A stretch of DNA of 64,000 nt from Chitinophaga rhizosphaerae. Its GTDB lineage: Bacteria > Bacteroidota > Bacteroidia > Chitinophagales > Chitinophagaceae. The stretch covers positions 372,001 through 436,000 of the forward strand of contig NZ_RXLO01000003.1 of assembly GCF_003958645.1 (NCBI RefSeq), read 5' to 3'. The translations under genes were made by a program, and so were the position numbers. This document shows positions 46,301-54,260 of the stretch, in pieces (the first letter of the stretch is position 1; each line of letters opens with the position of its first letter). The notes beneath the pieces are model-generated. The model had not been told where the DNA came from. It ran no database searches and was given only the letters and a program-made list of their open reading frames with translations.

Positions 46301-46458
46301 TGATCGCGAAAATGATAGGCGAGAAAAAGAAAGGAGGCCCCACCCAGAAAGCGGTGCCTTCGCGCGAGGAGATCTATCATTGCGAAGACCTGCAGGCCGG
46401 CCATCAGCATCATATTCTGAACGATGTGGAAGATCACGACCACGCAAACAACCACTAA
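43351..46458 (+). CDS. Tandem amidohydrolase: inactive N-terminal unit fused to an intact one
   Basis: 1035 residues with two amidohydrolase-superfamily units in one chain. The N-terminus has an exported leader (about 25-50, WAIGAVCGLSALLPAAGAL). In the first unit the HxH strand is degenerate (FIYPSFIDIYSDYG), and no metal His or Asp set is seen, though its end still reads ASDKLGSLDAGKLANFLI as in the family. The second unit (from about 590) has LTPGILDEHSHIA (HxH), FVTCHSYVQSE and FTHILEGYK (two His) and AINSDDAEMARR (Asp), a complete metal site. The C-terminal 30 residues hold seven His. A start at another Met of the leader is possible. Likely periplasmic; substrate unknown, perhaps a cyclic imide, dipeptide or imidazolone. 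Confidence 0.9.
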   Translation: MKASKFPAGAPMPEPGMPHRRHILTRWAIGAVCGLSALLPAAGALGQQTFPVNGVAEPREGCYAFTHATIVKDAKTTLKDATLVIRDGKIVAAGPGAAVPKDAVVVDCQGKFIYPSFIDIYSDYGMPSNQRGGSGRGSQQFISATKGAYNWNQSIKPEVNAAQLFGADAGKAETLRGQGFGAVLTHQKDGIARGTGALVSLASDRENKTILREKVSSHYSFDKGSSTQDYPSSLMGAIALLRQQYLDAQWYKGNPAAEGVNLSLQAWNDQQQLVQIFDAGDKWNALRADRIGDEFGVQYVIRAGGNEYQRMPEMLASKAQFILPLNFPAAMDVEDPADARFVALADMKHWELASTNPAAFEKAGIPFALTAADLKDAKSFFTNLRKAIDNGLSEQKALEALTQTPAAILKASDKLGSLDAGKLANFLIASGPIFDESTILYQNWVQGNKYQLKDEGWSDIRGKYNIVLTYPNSSATYPAEIKGSPASPSIVNKDTIPGKIEVAGPLVTIVLNITKDNTRQIRLSGAIRFMQGAMATMRGSGVDDKGVPVNWEAVQTATHVAKADTAKKKTPEAPGKIYYPFVGYGFEEMPKQQDILIRNATVWTNEKEGKIEGTDVLIRNGKIAQIGKGLAAGSARVIDGTGKHLTPGILDEHSHIAISRGVNEGTQSVTAEVRIADVVNPDDVNIYRQLSGGVTASHLLHGSANTIGGQSQLIKLRWGANAEDLKFAGTDGFIKFALGENVKQSNWNLPARVRFPQTRMGVEQVLVDAFTRARDYEKAGPDKRRDLELDALVEILNKKRFVTCHSYVQSEINMLMKVADRFNFNINTFTHILEGYKVADKMKAHGAGGSTFADWWTYKMEVIDAIPQNATIMQRVGVTTAINSDDAEMARRLNQEAAKSVKYGGMEEELALKMVTLHPAQLLHVSDRIGSIKAGKDADVVLWSDHPLSIYAKAEQTIVDGIVYFDRSRDLELRARIAGERNRLIAKMIGEKKKGGPTQKAVPSREEIYHCEDLQAGHQHHILNDVEDHDHANNH

Positions 46459-46459
46459 C

Positions 46460-47764
46460 ATGAAAAAAGTATTCCTCTCCATCATAGGGCTCACCGCCTC
46501 CCTGGCCACACTGCGCGCGCAGGAAACGGTATATCCGGCAGGGCCGCAGAAAGGACAGGTGTTCCTCAAAAACGCCACCATCCATACCGGCGCCGGCCAG
46601 GTCATAGAACGCGGGACCATCGGGTTCAGCAACGGAAAAATCATTGTTGTCGGCGCTAACGTGGCCATCCCGGCGGATGACGTACGCGTGTTCGACGTAC
46701 AGGGCCAGCACATCTATCCCGGCCTGATCGTGACAGACAGCAACCTCGGCCTCACTGAAGTGGAAAGCGTGCGCGCCACCAACGATTACAGCGAAGTGGG
46801 GGAGATCAATCCGTCCATCCGTTCCATCGTGTCTTATAATACCGATTCCAAGATCATCAATACCCTGCGGACCAACGGGATTCTCCTGGCGCAGGTAGTG
46901 CCGGAAGGCGGGCTGCTGACCGGCAGCTCGTCGGTAGTGCAGCTCGACGCCTGGAACTGGGAAGATGCGGCCTACAAAACCGATAACGGCATCCATTTTT
47001 ACATGCCACGCCTCATGCCGCGCGCCAATCCCTTTGGCGCGGACGCCCGCGGGCCGGGTGGCGACGCGGTGAAAGCGGCGATGGAAAAGATCGGCCAGGT
47101 GAAGGATTTCCTGCGCAGCGCGAAAGCTTACCTGGATGGCGGTTCCAAAAAGAATGGCACCAACCTGAAATACGAAGCGGTGAAAGGCCTGTTCGACGGC
47201 AGCCAGAAGTTCTTCATCCACTGCGATCTCATGAAGGAAATGATGATCGCGGCAGATATGAAGCTGGAATTCGGGCTCGACGTGGTGATCGTCGGCGGGA
47301 CCGACAGCTGGATGATCGCCGGTATGCTGAAGAAGAACGGCATCCCGGTGATCCTGTCGCAGCCGCACAGCTTGCCGGTGATGCAGGACGATGATGTGGA
47401 CCAGCCGTATAAAACCCCTGCGCTCCTGCAAAAGGCCGGTGTGCTGTTCAGCATTTCGAACGAGGGTTTCTGGCAGCAGCGGAACCTTCCTTTCAACGCC
47501 GGAACGGCCGGTGCGTATGGTTTGAGCAGGGAAGAAGCCCTCAGCGCCATCACCCTCAATGCGGCCAGGATCCTCGGGATCGCGGATAAAACCGGTTCGC
47601 TGGAAGTGGGAAAGGACGCCAATATCGTGGTGAGCACGGGCGATATCCTGGATATGAAGTCGAGCGTGATCACGCGGGCGTACATCCAGGGGCGGGAAAT
47701 CGACCTGACAGACAAGCATAAGCAGTTGTATGAAAGGTATAAGCATAAGTATCAGTTGCAATAG
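46460..47764 (+). CDS. Second amidohydrolase-superfamily protein, metal site degenerate
   Basis: 434 residues, one base after the stop of the larger amidohydrolase. Signal peptide MKKVFLSIIGLTASLATLRA. The fold signature is kept at both ends (KNATIHTGAGQVIERGTIGF; SAITLNAARILGIADKTGSL, EVGKDANIVVSTGDILDM), but the metal-binding HxH after strand 1 is replaced (IYPGLIVTDSNLG), and the later Asp strand reads GVLFSISNEGFWQQR instead of S-D-x. It therefore probably lacks hydrolase activity by the usual mechanism and may act as a partner or binding subunit for the intact unit of the upstream protein. Confidence 0.88.
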   Translation: MKKVFLSIIGLTASLATLRAQETVYPAGPQKGQVFLKNATIHTGAGQVIERGTIGFSNGKIIVVGANVAIPADDVRVFDVQGQHIYPGLIVTDSNLGLTEVESVRATNDYSEVGEINPSIRSIVSYNTDSKIINTLRTNGILLAQVVPEGGLLTGSSSVVQLDAWNWEDAAYKTDNGIHFYMPRLMPRANPFGADARGPGGDAVKAAMEKIGQVKDFLRSAKAYLDGGSKKNGTNLKYEAVKGLFDGSQKFFIHCDLMKEMMIAADMKLEFGLDVVIVGGTDSWMIAGMLKKNGIPVILSQPHSLPVMQDDDVDQPYKTPALLQKAGVLFSISNEGFWQQRNLPFNAGTAGAYGLSREEALSAITLNAARILGIADKTGSLEVGKDANIVVSTGDILDMKSSVITRAYIQGREIDLTDKHKQLYERYKHKYQLQ

Positions 47765-47789
47765 ATTGATTTGCAATGGAAAAGATGAG

Positions 47790-47820
47790 AGCCGTCCGCG
47801 CCAGCGGGCGGCTTTTTTTT
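47790..47820 (+). terminator. Terminator after amidohydrolase pair
   Basis: AGCCGTCCGC pairs with GCGGGCGGCT (one mismatch) over a 4-nt loop and is followed by eight T. Confidence 0.88.
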
Positions 47821-47893
47821 ATGGTACGGAAAAATCGCAGGGTGCTGCTGACATACCCTTGTCATATGGCGGGTGGAGATTTGTGGAAAAAAG

Positions 47894-48247
47894 ATGAGAC
47901 AGCAGATTACAACGGCCCGTCTTTTCGGGCTGGAAGACATTTCGCCGGAGGAGGTGCTCCGGCGCCTGGGGGAACCGGGTTTCCGGATGGTGGACAATAA
48001 TCCGTGTGCGTCTTACAAGCGGCACCATATTCCCGGTGCGCGGCATTTGGACCCGGGGGATTACGGGGCGGGAGACCTGGAGTGCGGTAAGGAGGATACG
48101 ATCGTTTTTTATTGTTCGGATGCCTTGTGCGGAGCGGCGCCATATGCCGCGAAACGCGCGCGCAACATGGGTTTTCAGCATGTGTACGTCATGACCCAGG
48201 GGCTTTCCGTTTGGTTGAAAAAAGGCTTCCCGATAAAAAATGTTTGA
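47894..48247 (+). CDS. Rhodanese-like domain protein
   Basis: 117 residues, single cytosolic rhodanese domain; sulfur-transfer or redox role. Start ATG 47894 (MRQQITTARLF) with the family pattern ISPEEVLRRLGEPGFRMVD, then HHIPGARHL, IVFYCSDALCGAAPYAAKRA and GFQHVYVMTQGLSVWLKKGF. The active-site loop normally reads C-x5-R; here it is CSDALCGAAP with two cysteines and no Arg in the usual place, so it may be a divergent or non-sulfurtransferase member. It converges with tyrS. Confidence 0.85.
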   Translation: MRQQITTARLFGLEDISPEEVLRRLGEPGFRMVDNNPCASYKRHHIPGARHLDPGDYGAGDLECGKEDTIVFYCSDALCGAAPYAAKRARNMGFQHVYVMTQGLSVWLKKGFPIKNV

Positions 48248-48397
48248 AAAAAAAGTCTTGCGTTCGATTAAAAATTACTTTGAGCGTAAAACGTATTTTA
48301 TGGAAAAACATTATTTACATGAAGATGAATTAGCAGAAGCGAAATGATGGGGCTGGATCAACTGAATGGCGCGCTGGTGCAGGGCATTAAAAATAAA

Positions 48398-48424
48398 ACC
48401 CCGGAGCCCAAAAGCCTCCGGGGT
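48398..48424 (-). terminator. Terminator of tyrS
   Basis: ACCCCGGAG pairs with CTCCGGGGT over a 9-nt loop; the A-rich tract on the plus strand at 48389-48397 is the U-tract of the minus-strand transcript. Confidence 0.85.
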
Positions 48425-48453
48425 CAATATCGATCCTTATTTCGAGGGAAAAA

Positions 48454-49734
48454 CTAAATCATCTTCACCAGGTAATAATTCTTCTTCCCCTTCTGGAAAA
48501 GAATGCTCTTGCCATTCAGTAACGACGACTCATCGATTTTCACATCGATCGCCGTCAGTTTGGCGCCGTTCATGCTCACGCCACCCCCCTGGATCGTTTT
48601 ACGTGCTTCGCCCTTGCTGGGGAATACACCCGCTTCCGCGAGGAACGTTACAACGTCTTTCCCTTCCTGCAGCACGGTTGCGGGCATTTCGAACTGTACC
48701 ACGCCAGTTAGGACTTTCAGCAGATCTTCTTCGGAAAGTTCGCGAAGGGTATCGATGGAAGTATTGAAAAGCTTTTCAGTGGTTTTGACCGCGTTCTGAT
48801 ATTCTTCTTCCCCATGGATGAAGGTCGTTACTTCCTGCGCGAGCTGCTTTTGCAGCAGGCGTTTCCCTGGATCCTGCCGGTGCCCGGCGATCAGGTTGTT
48901 GATCGTGGCTTCTTCGAGGAACGTGAAAATACGGATGTAGTTTTCCGCATCGTCGTCGTCGGAACGCAGCCAGAACTGGTAGAATTCATACGGACTGGTC
49001 TTCGACGCATCGAGCCAGATGTTCCCGCTTTCGGATTTACCGAATTTGGTGCCGTCTTTCTTCTTGATCAGCGGACAGGTAAAGGCATATCCTTCGCCAC
49101 CGCCCATACGGCGAACGAGTTCCGTTCCGGTTACGATATTGCCCCACTGGTCGGAGCCGCCCATCTGCATCTTGCAGTTCTTCGTCTTGTATAAATGGTA
49201 GAAGTCGTACCCCTGGATCATCTGGTAAGAAAATTCCGTGAACGACATCCCGCTGTCGCCTTCCAGGCGTTTCTTCACCGAATCTTTCGCCATCATGTAA
49301 TTGACGGTGATGTGTTTGCCCACGTCGCGGATAAAATCGAGGAACGAGATGTTTTTGAACCAGTCGTAGTTGTTCACCATTTCCGCATAGTTGGATTTCG
49401 AGGTGTCGAAGTCCAGGTACTTCTCCAGCTGGGCTTTGATGCAGCTCAGGTTGTGCTGCAATGTGTCCAGGTCGAGCATTTTGCGTTCTTCGGCTTTAAA
49501 GGAAGGGTCGCCCACCATGCCGGTGGCGCCACCTACGAGTGCGAGCGGCTTGTGGCCGGCGCGCTGCAGGTGTTTGAGCAGCATGATGGGAACGAGGTTG
49601 CCCACATGCAGCGAGTCCGCCGTCGGGTCAAATCCCACGTAGGCGGTCGTCATTTCCTTTTCCAGCTGTTCTTCCGTGCCTGGCTTGATATCCTGTATCA
49701 TACCGCGCCAGCGCAATTCCGATATTAGATTCAT
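48454..49734 (-). CDS. tyrS: Tyrosyl-tRNA synthetase
   Basis: Charges tRNA-Tyr with tyrosine. 426 residues from the ATG at 49734 ([16 protein letters not shown]); the reading frame continues upstream without homology. Class I motifs: the HIGH-type sequence [32 protein letters not shown], and KMSKS-type KFGKSESGN, then a C-terminal S4 RNA-binding domain ([14 protein letters not shown]). A -7 element lies just upstream and a terminator just downstream, so it is probably monocistronic. Confidence 0.97.
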   Translation of the reverse strand: MNLISELRWRGMIQDIKPGTEEQLEKEMTTAYVGFDPTADSLHVGNLVPIMLLKHLQRAGHKPLALVGGATGMVGDPSFKAEERKMLDLDTLQHNLSCIKAQLEKYLDFDTSKSNYAEMVNNYDWFKNISFLDFIRDVGKHITVNYMMAKDSVKKRLEGDSGMSFTEFSYQMIQGYDFYHLYKTKNCKMQMGGSDQWGNIVTGTELVRRMGGGEGYAFTCPLIKKKDGTKFGKSESGNIWLDASKTSPYEFYQFWLRSDDDDAENYIRIFTFLEEATINNLIAGHRQDPGKRLLQKQLAQEVTTFIHGEEEYQNAVKTTEKLFNTSIDTLRELSEEDLLKVLTGVVQFEMPATVLQEGKDVVTFLAEAGVFPSKGEARKTIQGGGVSMNGAKLTAIDVKIDESSLLNGKSILFQKGKKNYYLVKMI

Positions 49735-49753
49735 GAAATGGTGAAAAATTTTT

Positions 49754-49762
49754 GCAAAGTTA
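49754..49762 (-). promoter_or_regulatory. Candidate -7 element of tyrS
   Basis: TAACTTTGC on the minus strand, an exact TAnnTTTGC match 20 bp before the tyrS ATG; no clear -33 TTG. Confidence 0.45.
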
Positions 49763-49793
49763 CGTTTATATCGACGAATAATCGCCCTTTTTA

Positions 49794-50354
49794 TCACATC
49801 CGCGGCCGCCAGGGGAGTTCTTCCACCTGCAACTGATGCCCCACATACCGCGCCAGCATGAACAGGTAATCGCTCAGCCGGTTGATGTATTGCAGAACGA
49901 GCGGCTCTACCGGTTGCCCTTCGTCCATCAGCGCCACGCATAACCGCTCTGCCCGCCGGCAAACGCACCGGGCGATGTGGCAATGAGACACGGCCACGTG
50001 GCCACCGGGGAGGATGAAGTGTTTCATTTCCGGCAATACGGCATCCATCTTGTCCATGGCGTCTTCCAGCATTTTCACGTCTTCTTCGTGGAGATCGGGC
50101 CGCTTCATTTTGGATTCCTTCTCCGGATCGGTGGCCAGCGAGGCGCCGATGGTGAACAGTCTGTCCTGCGATTCGCGGAGCATGGCGCGAACGCCTGGGT
50201 CGGTCATATGATCGTTGACGAGGCCGATCCAGGAGTTCAGTTCGTCTACGGTCCCGTAAGTTTCGATGCGGAGATGCCCTTTGGAGACTTTGGTGCCCCC
50301 GATGAGGGAAGTCTTGCCCTTGTCGCCCGTTTTGGTATATATTCTGAAAGCCAT
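49794..50354 (-). CDS. Cob(I)alamin adenosyltransferase, PduO type
   Basis: 186-residue ATP:cob(I)alamin adenosyltransferase that makes coenzyme B12 for radical mutases. ATG at 50354. N-terminal [21 protein letters not shown] (ATP loop), [15 protein letters not shown] and the C-terminal [17 protein letters not shown] and [14 protein letters not shown] are the PduO signatures. It stands alone between tyrS and the ABC gene on the same strand, after a strong terminator, so it has its own promoter. No B12-dependent enzyme is in the window. Confidence 0.95.
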   Translation of the reverse strand: MAFRIYTKTGDKGKTSLIGGTKVSKGHLRIETYGTVDELNSWIGLVNDHMTDPGVRAMLRESQDRLFTIGASLATDPEKESKMKRPDLHEEDVKMLEDAMDKMDAVLPEMKHFILPGGHVAVSHCHIARCVCRRAERLCVALMDEGQPVEPLVLQYINRLSDYLFMLARYVGHQLQVEELPWRPRM

Positions 50355-50384
50355 AATGCAGGGTTTTGGGCGAATGTACTGAAA

Positions 50385-50417
50385 AAAGCGGCCCCGGTGG
50401 TTGACCGGGGCCGCTTT
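50385..50417 (-). terminator. Terminator after ABC ATPase gene
   Basis: GCGGCCCCGG pairs with CCGGGGCCGC over a 7-nt loop; the plus-strand A-tract at 50382-50387 gives the U-tract for the minus-strand transcript. Confidence 0.9.
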
Positions 50418-50440
50418 CGATATCTTGCAAAAAAGCCGGG

Positions 50441-51151
50441 TTATCTGGCTACCGCTTCCCGTACGGGGTTCATTTTGTCGGACTCCACGAGGCCGTCGCG
50501 CAGGCGGATGATGCGGCGGGCGTGTTCGGCGATGTCTTCCTCGTGCGTAACCAGCACCACGGTGTTGCCGCCGGCGTGGATTTTCCCGAAAATGTCCATG
50601 ATTTCTATGGACGTTTTGGTATCCAGGTTGCCCGTGGGCTCGTCGGCCAGGATGAGCGAGGGGTCGTTCACCAGCGCCCGGGCGATGGCCACGCGTTGGC
50701 ATTGGCCGCCGGAAAGCTCGTTGGGCTTGTGTTTATATCTATCCCCCAAACCAACTTTTTCGAGCATGGCGCGGGCTTTGTCTTCCCGTTCCCGCTTGCT
50801 GATGCCGGCGTAGATGAGGGGAACGGCCACGTTTTCGAGTGCGGTGAGGCGGGGCATGAGATTGAACTGCTGGAATACGAACCCGATCTCCTGGTTGCGG
50901 ATACGGGCCAGTTCGTTATCCTCCATCCTGCTCACATCGTGCCCGCTGAGGATGTAGCTGCCGGCGGTGGGAGTGTCCAGCGCGCCGAGGATGTTCATCA
51001 GGGTGGATTTGCCGGAGCCGGAAGGGCCCATGAGGGCTACATATTCGTTGCGGCCAATGTCCAGGCTCACGCCTTTGAGGACGGGCAGCTCGTTTTTGCC
51101 GATGAAATAGCTTTTCCGGATACCTTCCAGGTGGATAACGGATTGGGTCAT
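50441..51151 (-). CDS. ABC transporter ATP-binding protein, LolD/MacB type
   Basis: 236-residue nucleotide-binding subunit. Walker [19 protein letters not shown]-loop [16 protein letters not shown], signature [15 protein letters not shown], Walker [14 protein letters not shown] and the H-loop [14 protein letters not shown]. The pattern GNLDTKTS and overall length match LolD/MacB/FtsE-type proteins, which serve lipoprotein release or macrolide-type export. No permease lies next to it. It follows gatC by one base, so the two share a transcript, an arrangement seen in several Bacteroidota. Confidence 0.93.
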   Translation of the reverse strand: MTQSVIHLEGIRKSYFIGKNELPVLKGVSLDIGRNEYVALMGPSGSGKSTLMNILGALDTPTAGSYILSGHDVSRMEDNELARIRNQEIGFVFQQFNLMPRLTALENVAVPLIYAGISKREREDKARAMLEKVGLGDRYKHKPNELSGGQCQRVAIARALVNDPSLILADEPTGNLDTKTSIEIMDIFGKIHAGGNTVVLVTHEEDIAEHARRIIRLRDGLVESDKMNPVREAVAR

Positions 51152-51152
51152 A

Positions 51153-51443
51153 TTATTTCTTGATTACTTTGGGAACGCTGAAATATTCGGCGGTGTGGAC
51201 GGGTGCGTTGCGAAGCCCTTCTTCCCGGGTGATGGCCGGCAGCACCGCGTCTTCGCGGAAAACGTTGGCGTCGCGGGTCATGTGCAGCAGTGGTTTCACA
51301 TCTGTCGTGTCCAGTTCGTTCAGTTTCTCCACAAAGGTGATCATCCGCTGGAGGTCCTGCCGGATGGTTTCCCCTTCTTCCTGGCCGATTTCCAGTCTTG
51401 CCAGCGTAGCCAGCTGCCGGATCAGGGCGTCATTCACTTCCAT
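51153..51443 (-). CDS. gatC: Glutamyl/aspartyl-tRNA amidotransferase subunit C
   Basis: 96-residue small subunit of the GatCAB complex, which converts Glu-tRNA-Gln (and Asp-tRNA-Asn) to the amidated form. Typical sequence: [37 protein letters not shown] and the C-terminal FSVPKVIKK tail. gatA and gatB are not in this window. It is followed at once by the ABC ATPase gene and is divergent from trpS across 148 bp. Confidence 0.95.
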   Translation of the reverse strand: MEVNDALIRQLATLARLEIGQEEGETIRQDLQRMITFVEKLNELDTTDVKPLLHMTRDANVFREDAVLPAITREEGLRNAPVHTAEYFSVPKVIKK

Positions 51444-51591
51444 GTGTTTAAATTAACGATTTAAAGCTAATAAAATGTATTCATATAACCGATAAATGTG
51501 ATCGGTCGTACAAAAATAGGGATTATTGGGCGGGAAGTGGATGTATCCTTTCCCAAAAGCCTTGTTAAAATTTCTTATTTTGCGGCCCGAT

Positions 51592-52596
51592 ATGGCTAAG
51601 GAAAAAGAAATCGTAGTGAGCGGCATCCGCTCTACAGGCATTTTGCACCTCGGAAATTATTTTGGGGCCATCCGTAATTACATCCGGATGCAGGAAGAAT
51701 TCAACTGTTATTTTTTCGTGGCCGACTGGCACGCCCTCACCACGCATCCTGACCCTACCAGCCTGCGCGGCAACGTGTACCGGGTGCTCGCCGAGAACAT
51801 CGCTTCCGGCCTCGATCCCGAGAAAGTTACCTTGTACGTACAAAGCGATATTCCCGAGATCGCAGAGCTTTACCTGTTGCTGAATATGCTCGCTTATAAA
51901 GGGGAGCTGGAAAAAGTGCCGACATTCAAGGACAAGGTACGCCAGAACCCCGACAACGTGAACGCCGGATTGCTGACTTACCCCGTCCTCATGTCTGCCG
52001 ACATTCTCATTCATAAAGCCGTGAAAGTGCCCGTGGGTAAGGATCAGGAGCAGCATCTTGAAATGAGCCGCAATTTCGCGCAGCGTTTCAATAACCGTTA
52101 TGGAGAACTCTTCCCCGAGCCGTATCCGTTCAATTACGGCGACGATCTCGTGCGCATCATGAGCCTCGACGGCAACGGTAAAATGAGCAAAAGCGAAAAC
52201 GAGAATTCCACGCTGTACCTCAACGACAGCGACGATTCCATTCGTGCCAAGATCAAAAAGGCCAAAACGGACAGCGGCCCCCAGGCGCCGAATTCCGCGA
52301 AGCCAGATTATATCGAGAACCTTTTCACGCTGATGAAGCTGGTGTCGACACCCGACACCGTGCAGTTTTTCGAAGATGCCTTCAACGGTTGCAGCATCCG
52401 CTACGGCGATATGAAAAAGCAGCTGGGCGAGGATATGGTGAACTTCATCCGCCCGATCCGCGAGAAGGCCGAAGCGATCCAGCAAGACCATGCCTACCTG
52501 CACCGCATCATGCGCCAGGGGGCCGAGAAATCCCGCGAGTCCGCCGCCGCCACGCTGGCCGAGGCGCGCAAGCTCATGGGCCTCAATTTCTATTGA
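51592..52596 (+). CDS. trpS: Tryptophanyl-tRNA synthetase
   Basis: Charges tRNA-Trp. 334 residues from ATG 51592 (MAKEKEIVVSGIRSTG); an earlier in-frame ATG would add a non-conserved leader. HIGH-type motif GILHLGNYFGAI, KMSKS motif GNGKMSKSENEN, and PVLMSADILIHKAVKVPVGK are all in place. A TATTTTGC element lies 9 bp before the ATG, suggesting a nearly leaderless transcript. The deoxynucleoside kinase gene follows 32 bp later. Confidence 0.97.
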   Translation: MAKEKEIVVSGIRSTGILHLGNYFGAIRNYIRMQEEFNCYFFVADWHALTTHPDPTSLRGNVYRVLAENIASGLDPEKVTLYVQSDIPEIAELYLLLNMLAYKGELEKVPTFKDKVRQNPDNVNAGLLTYPVLMSADILIHKAVKVPVGKDQEQHLEMSRNFAQRFNNRYGELFPEPYPFNYGDDLVRIMSLDGNGKMSKSENENSTLYLNDSDDSIRAKIKKAKTDSGPQAPNSAKPDYIENLFTLMKLVSTPDTVQFFEDAFNGCSIRYGDMKKQLGEDMVNFIRPIREKAEAIQQDHAYLHRIMRQGAEKSRESAAATLAEARKLMGLNFY

Positions 52597-52628
52597 TCAT
52601 TTTTCTATTTGAATCATACCCCCAATGC

Positions 52629-53261
52629 ATGGCAAAAAATAAAATCAAGCATATCGCGGTAGCCGGCAATATCGGCGCAGGAAAAACCACCCTCACGGAA
52701 ATGTTGTCGAAGCATTACAAATGGGTGCCGCAGTTCGAGGACGTAGAGCATAATCCATATCTGACCGATTTTTATGACGATATGCCGCGCTGGTCGTTCA
52801 ACCTGCAGGTATATTTTCTACATGGTCGCCTCAAGCAACTGGTTGATATCCAGCATGGTAAAGATACCGTGATCCAGGACCGCACCATCTACGAGGATGC
52901 GCACATTTTTGCGCCCAACCTGTACGAGATGGGCTTGATGACGAAGCGCGATTTCGACAACTATTTCAATTTCTTCGAGACGTTGAAATCGATGGTGAAA
53001 CCGCCGGATTTGCTGATTTATTTGCAGGCATCCGTGCCTACGCTGGTGGCACAGATCCAGAAGCGCGGCCGTGAGTATGAGGAAAATATCCGGCTCGACT
53101 ATCTGAAACGCCTCAACGAATATTACAACAGCTGGATCGAAAAATATAAAGACGGTCCGTTGCTGATCATCGACGTCGACAAAAATAAGTTCCCGGAAAA
53201 CGAGGAAGATCTCGGTGAAATTATTTCGCGCGTAGATTCACAGCTGTACGGGCTTTTCTAA
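52629..53261 (+). CDS. Deoxynucleoside kinase (dGK/dCK family)
   Basis: 210-residue salvage kinase phosphorylating deoxynucleosides with ATP. ATG at 52629 (MAKNKIKHIAVAGNIG). P-loop GNIGAGKTTLTEML, the base-recognition segment PRWSFNLQVYFLHGRLKQL, the D-R-S-type motif QDRTIYEDAHIF, and the lid RGREYEENIRLDYLKRLNEYY. The frame continues upstream over trpS without homology. It is 32 bp after trpS and ends at a terminator, so both likely form one transcript. Confidence 0.94.
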   Translation: MAKNKIKHIAVAGNIGAGKTTLTEMLSKHYKWVPQFEDVEHNPYLTDFYDDMPRWSFNLQVYFLHGRLKQLVDIQHGKDTVIQDRTIYEDAHIFAPNLYEMGLMTKRDFDNYFNFFETLKSMVKPPDLLIYLQASVPTLVAQIQKRGREYEENIRLDYLKRLNEYYNSWIEKYKDGPLLIIDVDKNKFPENEEDLGEIISRVDSQLYGLF

Positions 53262-53298
53262 GTTTTTGAAGGGGTAAGATCTATCTCCGTTAAACGGT

Positions 53299-53330
53299 AA
53301 TCTCCGTTTTTCGGAGATTTTTTTTTTGGT
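53299..53330 (+). terminator. Terminator after deoxynucleoside kinase gene
   Basis: AATCTCCG with CGGAGATT over a 5-nt T loop, followed by a long T-run. Confidence 0.88.
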
Positions 53331-53385
53331 ACGGATGCAGCGTGCCATTAGTTTTGGGGTATTGTTTGATGAACCCGTTTTAATT

Positions 53386-54096
53386 ATGATCATTGTTTGT
53401 TCATTGACCCTGCATTGGGTGTTGTTGCAATTATTTCCTATCCCTCCGTTGCTGGAGGTTTTTGGCACCTGGAATGAACCGGGGCGGCTGGCTGCGTTGC
53501 GGCGGGCTTCCGCGGGCGTGTATTCCGAGAAAAGATTCATGATCGAAGGCTGGAACGTACATGCGCTGGCGCTTGCTATTCCTGCGGGAGGAGGCGTGGC
53601 GGGCGTAAAGGTGCTGCATGCAGGCATACGGCCGTATGCGGAAACGCAGGCCAGCCTGATGTATGGACTGCGTTTGGGAAAGTCGGTGACGGCCGCTGCG
53701 GGATTCGGGTTGGGTGGCGGTAAGGCAGTTGCGGAATTGGGGACGGTGTGGGAAACGGGGCAGCGATGCCGGATTGGGATGCAATGCAGCATGTCGGCAT
53801 CCGGTGCGGACCACGGCGGTGTTTCGGTGACTTTCGGATCGGCGGGCCCGGTTGAATTTGAGCTGGCTGCGGCGAAGGCCGCGGGGCATCCGGTTTCCGG
53901 GCGGGCGCAGGTGCTGTACAGGCCGGTTGACCGGTTATTGATCGTGGGCGGATATGCTGCAGGGCCATTATTTCCCTACATGGGCGTGGGTTGGACGGCC
54001 GGTTGGTGGAAGATGGGAGTCGTAGGGAGATGGCATCCTTATCTGGGGATTTCGCCGGGCATTATGATCGGGTGGAATGGTAAAGGCAGGGATTGA
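53386..54096 (+). CDS. Predicted outer-membrane beta-barrel protein, function unknown
   Basis: 236 residues from the ATG at 53386 (MIIVCSLTLHWVLLQLFPI), which gives a signal-like start; an earlier frame opening overlaps the preceding terminator. The body is Gly-rich with alternating strands (VHALALAIPAGGGVAGVKVL, ETQASLMYGLRLGKSVTAAA, GMQCSMSASGADHGGVSVTF, YPYLGISPGIMIGW-like end), resembling a family of small Bacteroidota barrels (PorV/PorQ-like in style). It is the immediate partner of the helix-hairpin-helix/barrel gene 164 bp downstream, an association I recall from related genomes but cannot verify. Confidence 0.6.
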   Translation: MIIVCSLTLHWVLLQLFPIPPLLEVFGTWNEPGRLAALRRASAGVYSEKRFMIEGWNVHALALAIPAGGGVAGVKVLHAGIRPYAETQASLMYGLRLGKSVTAAAGFGLGGGKAVAELGTVWETGQRCRIGMQCSMSASGADHGGVSVTFGSAGPVEFELAAAKAAGHPVSGRAQVLYRPVDRLLIVGGYAAGPLFPYMGVGWTAGWWKMGVVGRWHPYLGISPGIMIGWNGKGRD

Positions 54097-54260
54097 CGTG
54101 CGTTTGAGTAATTGATGTTTTCAATTTGCTTTAGCCAGTTGGAAGGGGCAGGTTATTGTGCGGCGTCCATTCATTACACGCTGCGTATTTAGTCACGTGA
54201 TGGAAGGATACATGAGCTTGGCAATCTGAAAGTAGTTTGTTGACCTCAGAATAATGAATC

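Noticed and set aside
44299..46713. Long minus-strand open frame opposite the amidohydrolase gene
   Set aside because: Antisense to a clear homologue; its composition is Arg/His/Pro-rich with no domain. High GC coding DNA often leaves such open frames.
48300..48347. Short frame MEKHYLHEDELAEAK between rhodanese and tyrS
   Set aside because: Only 15 codons, in the tail of a convergent region; possible but unsupported.
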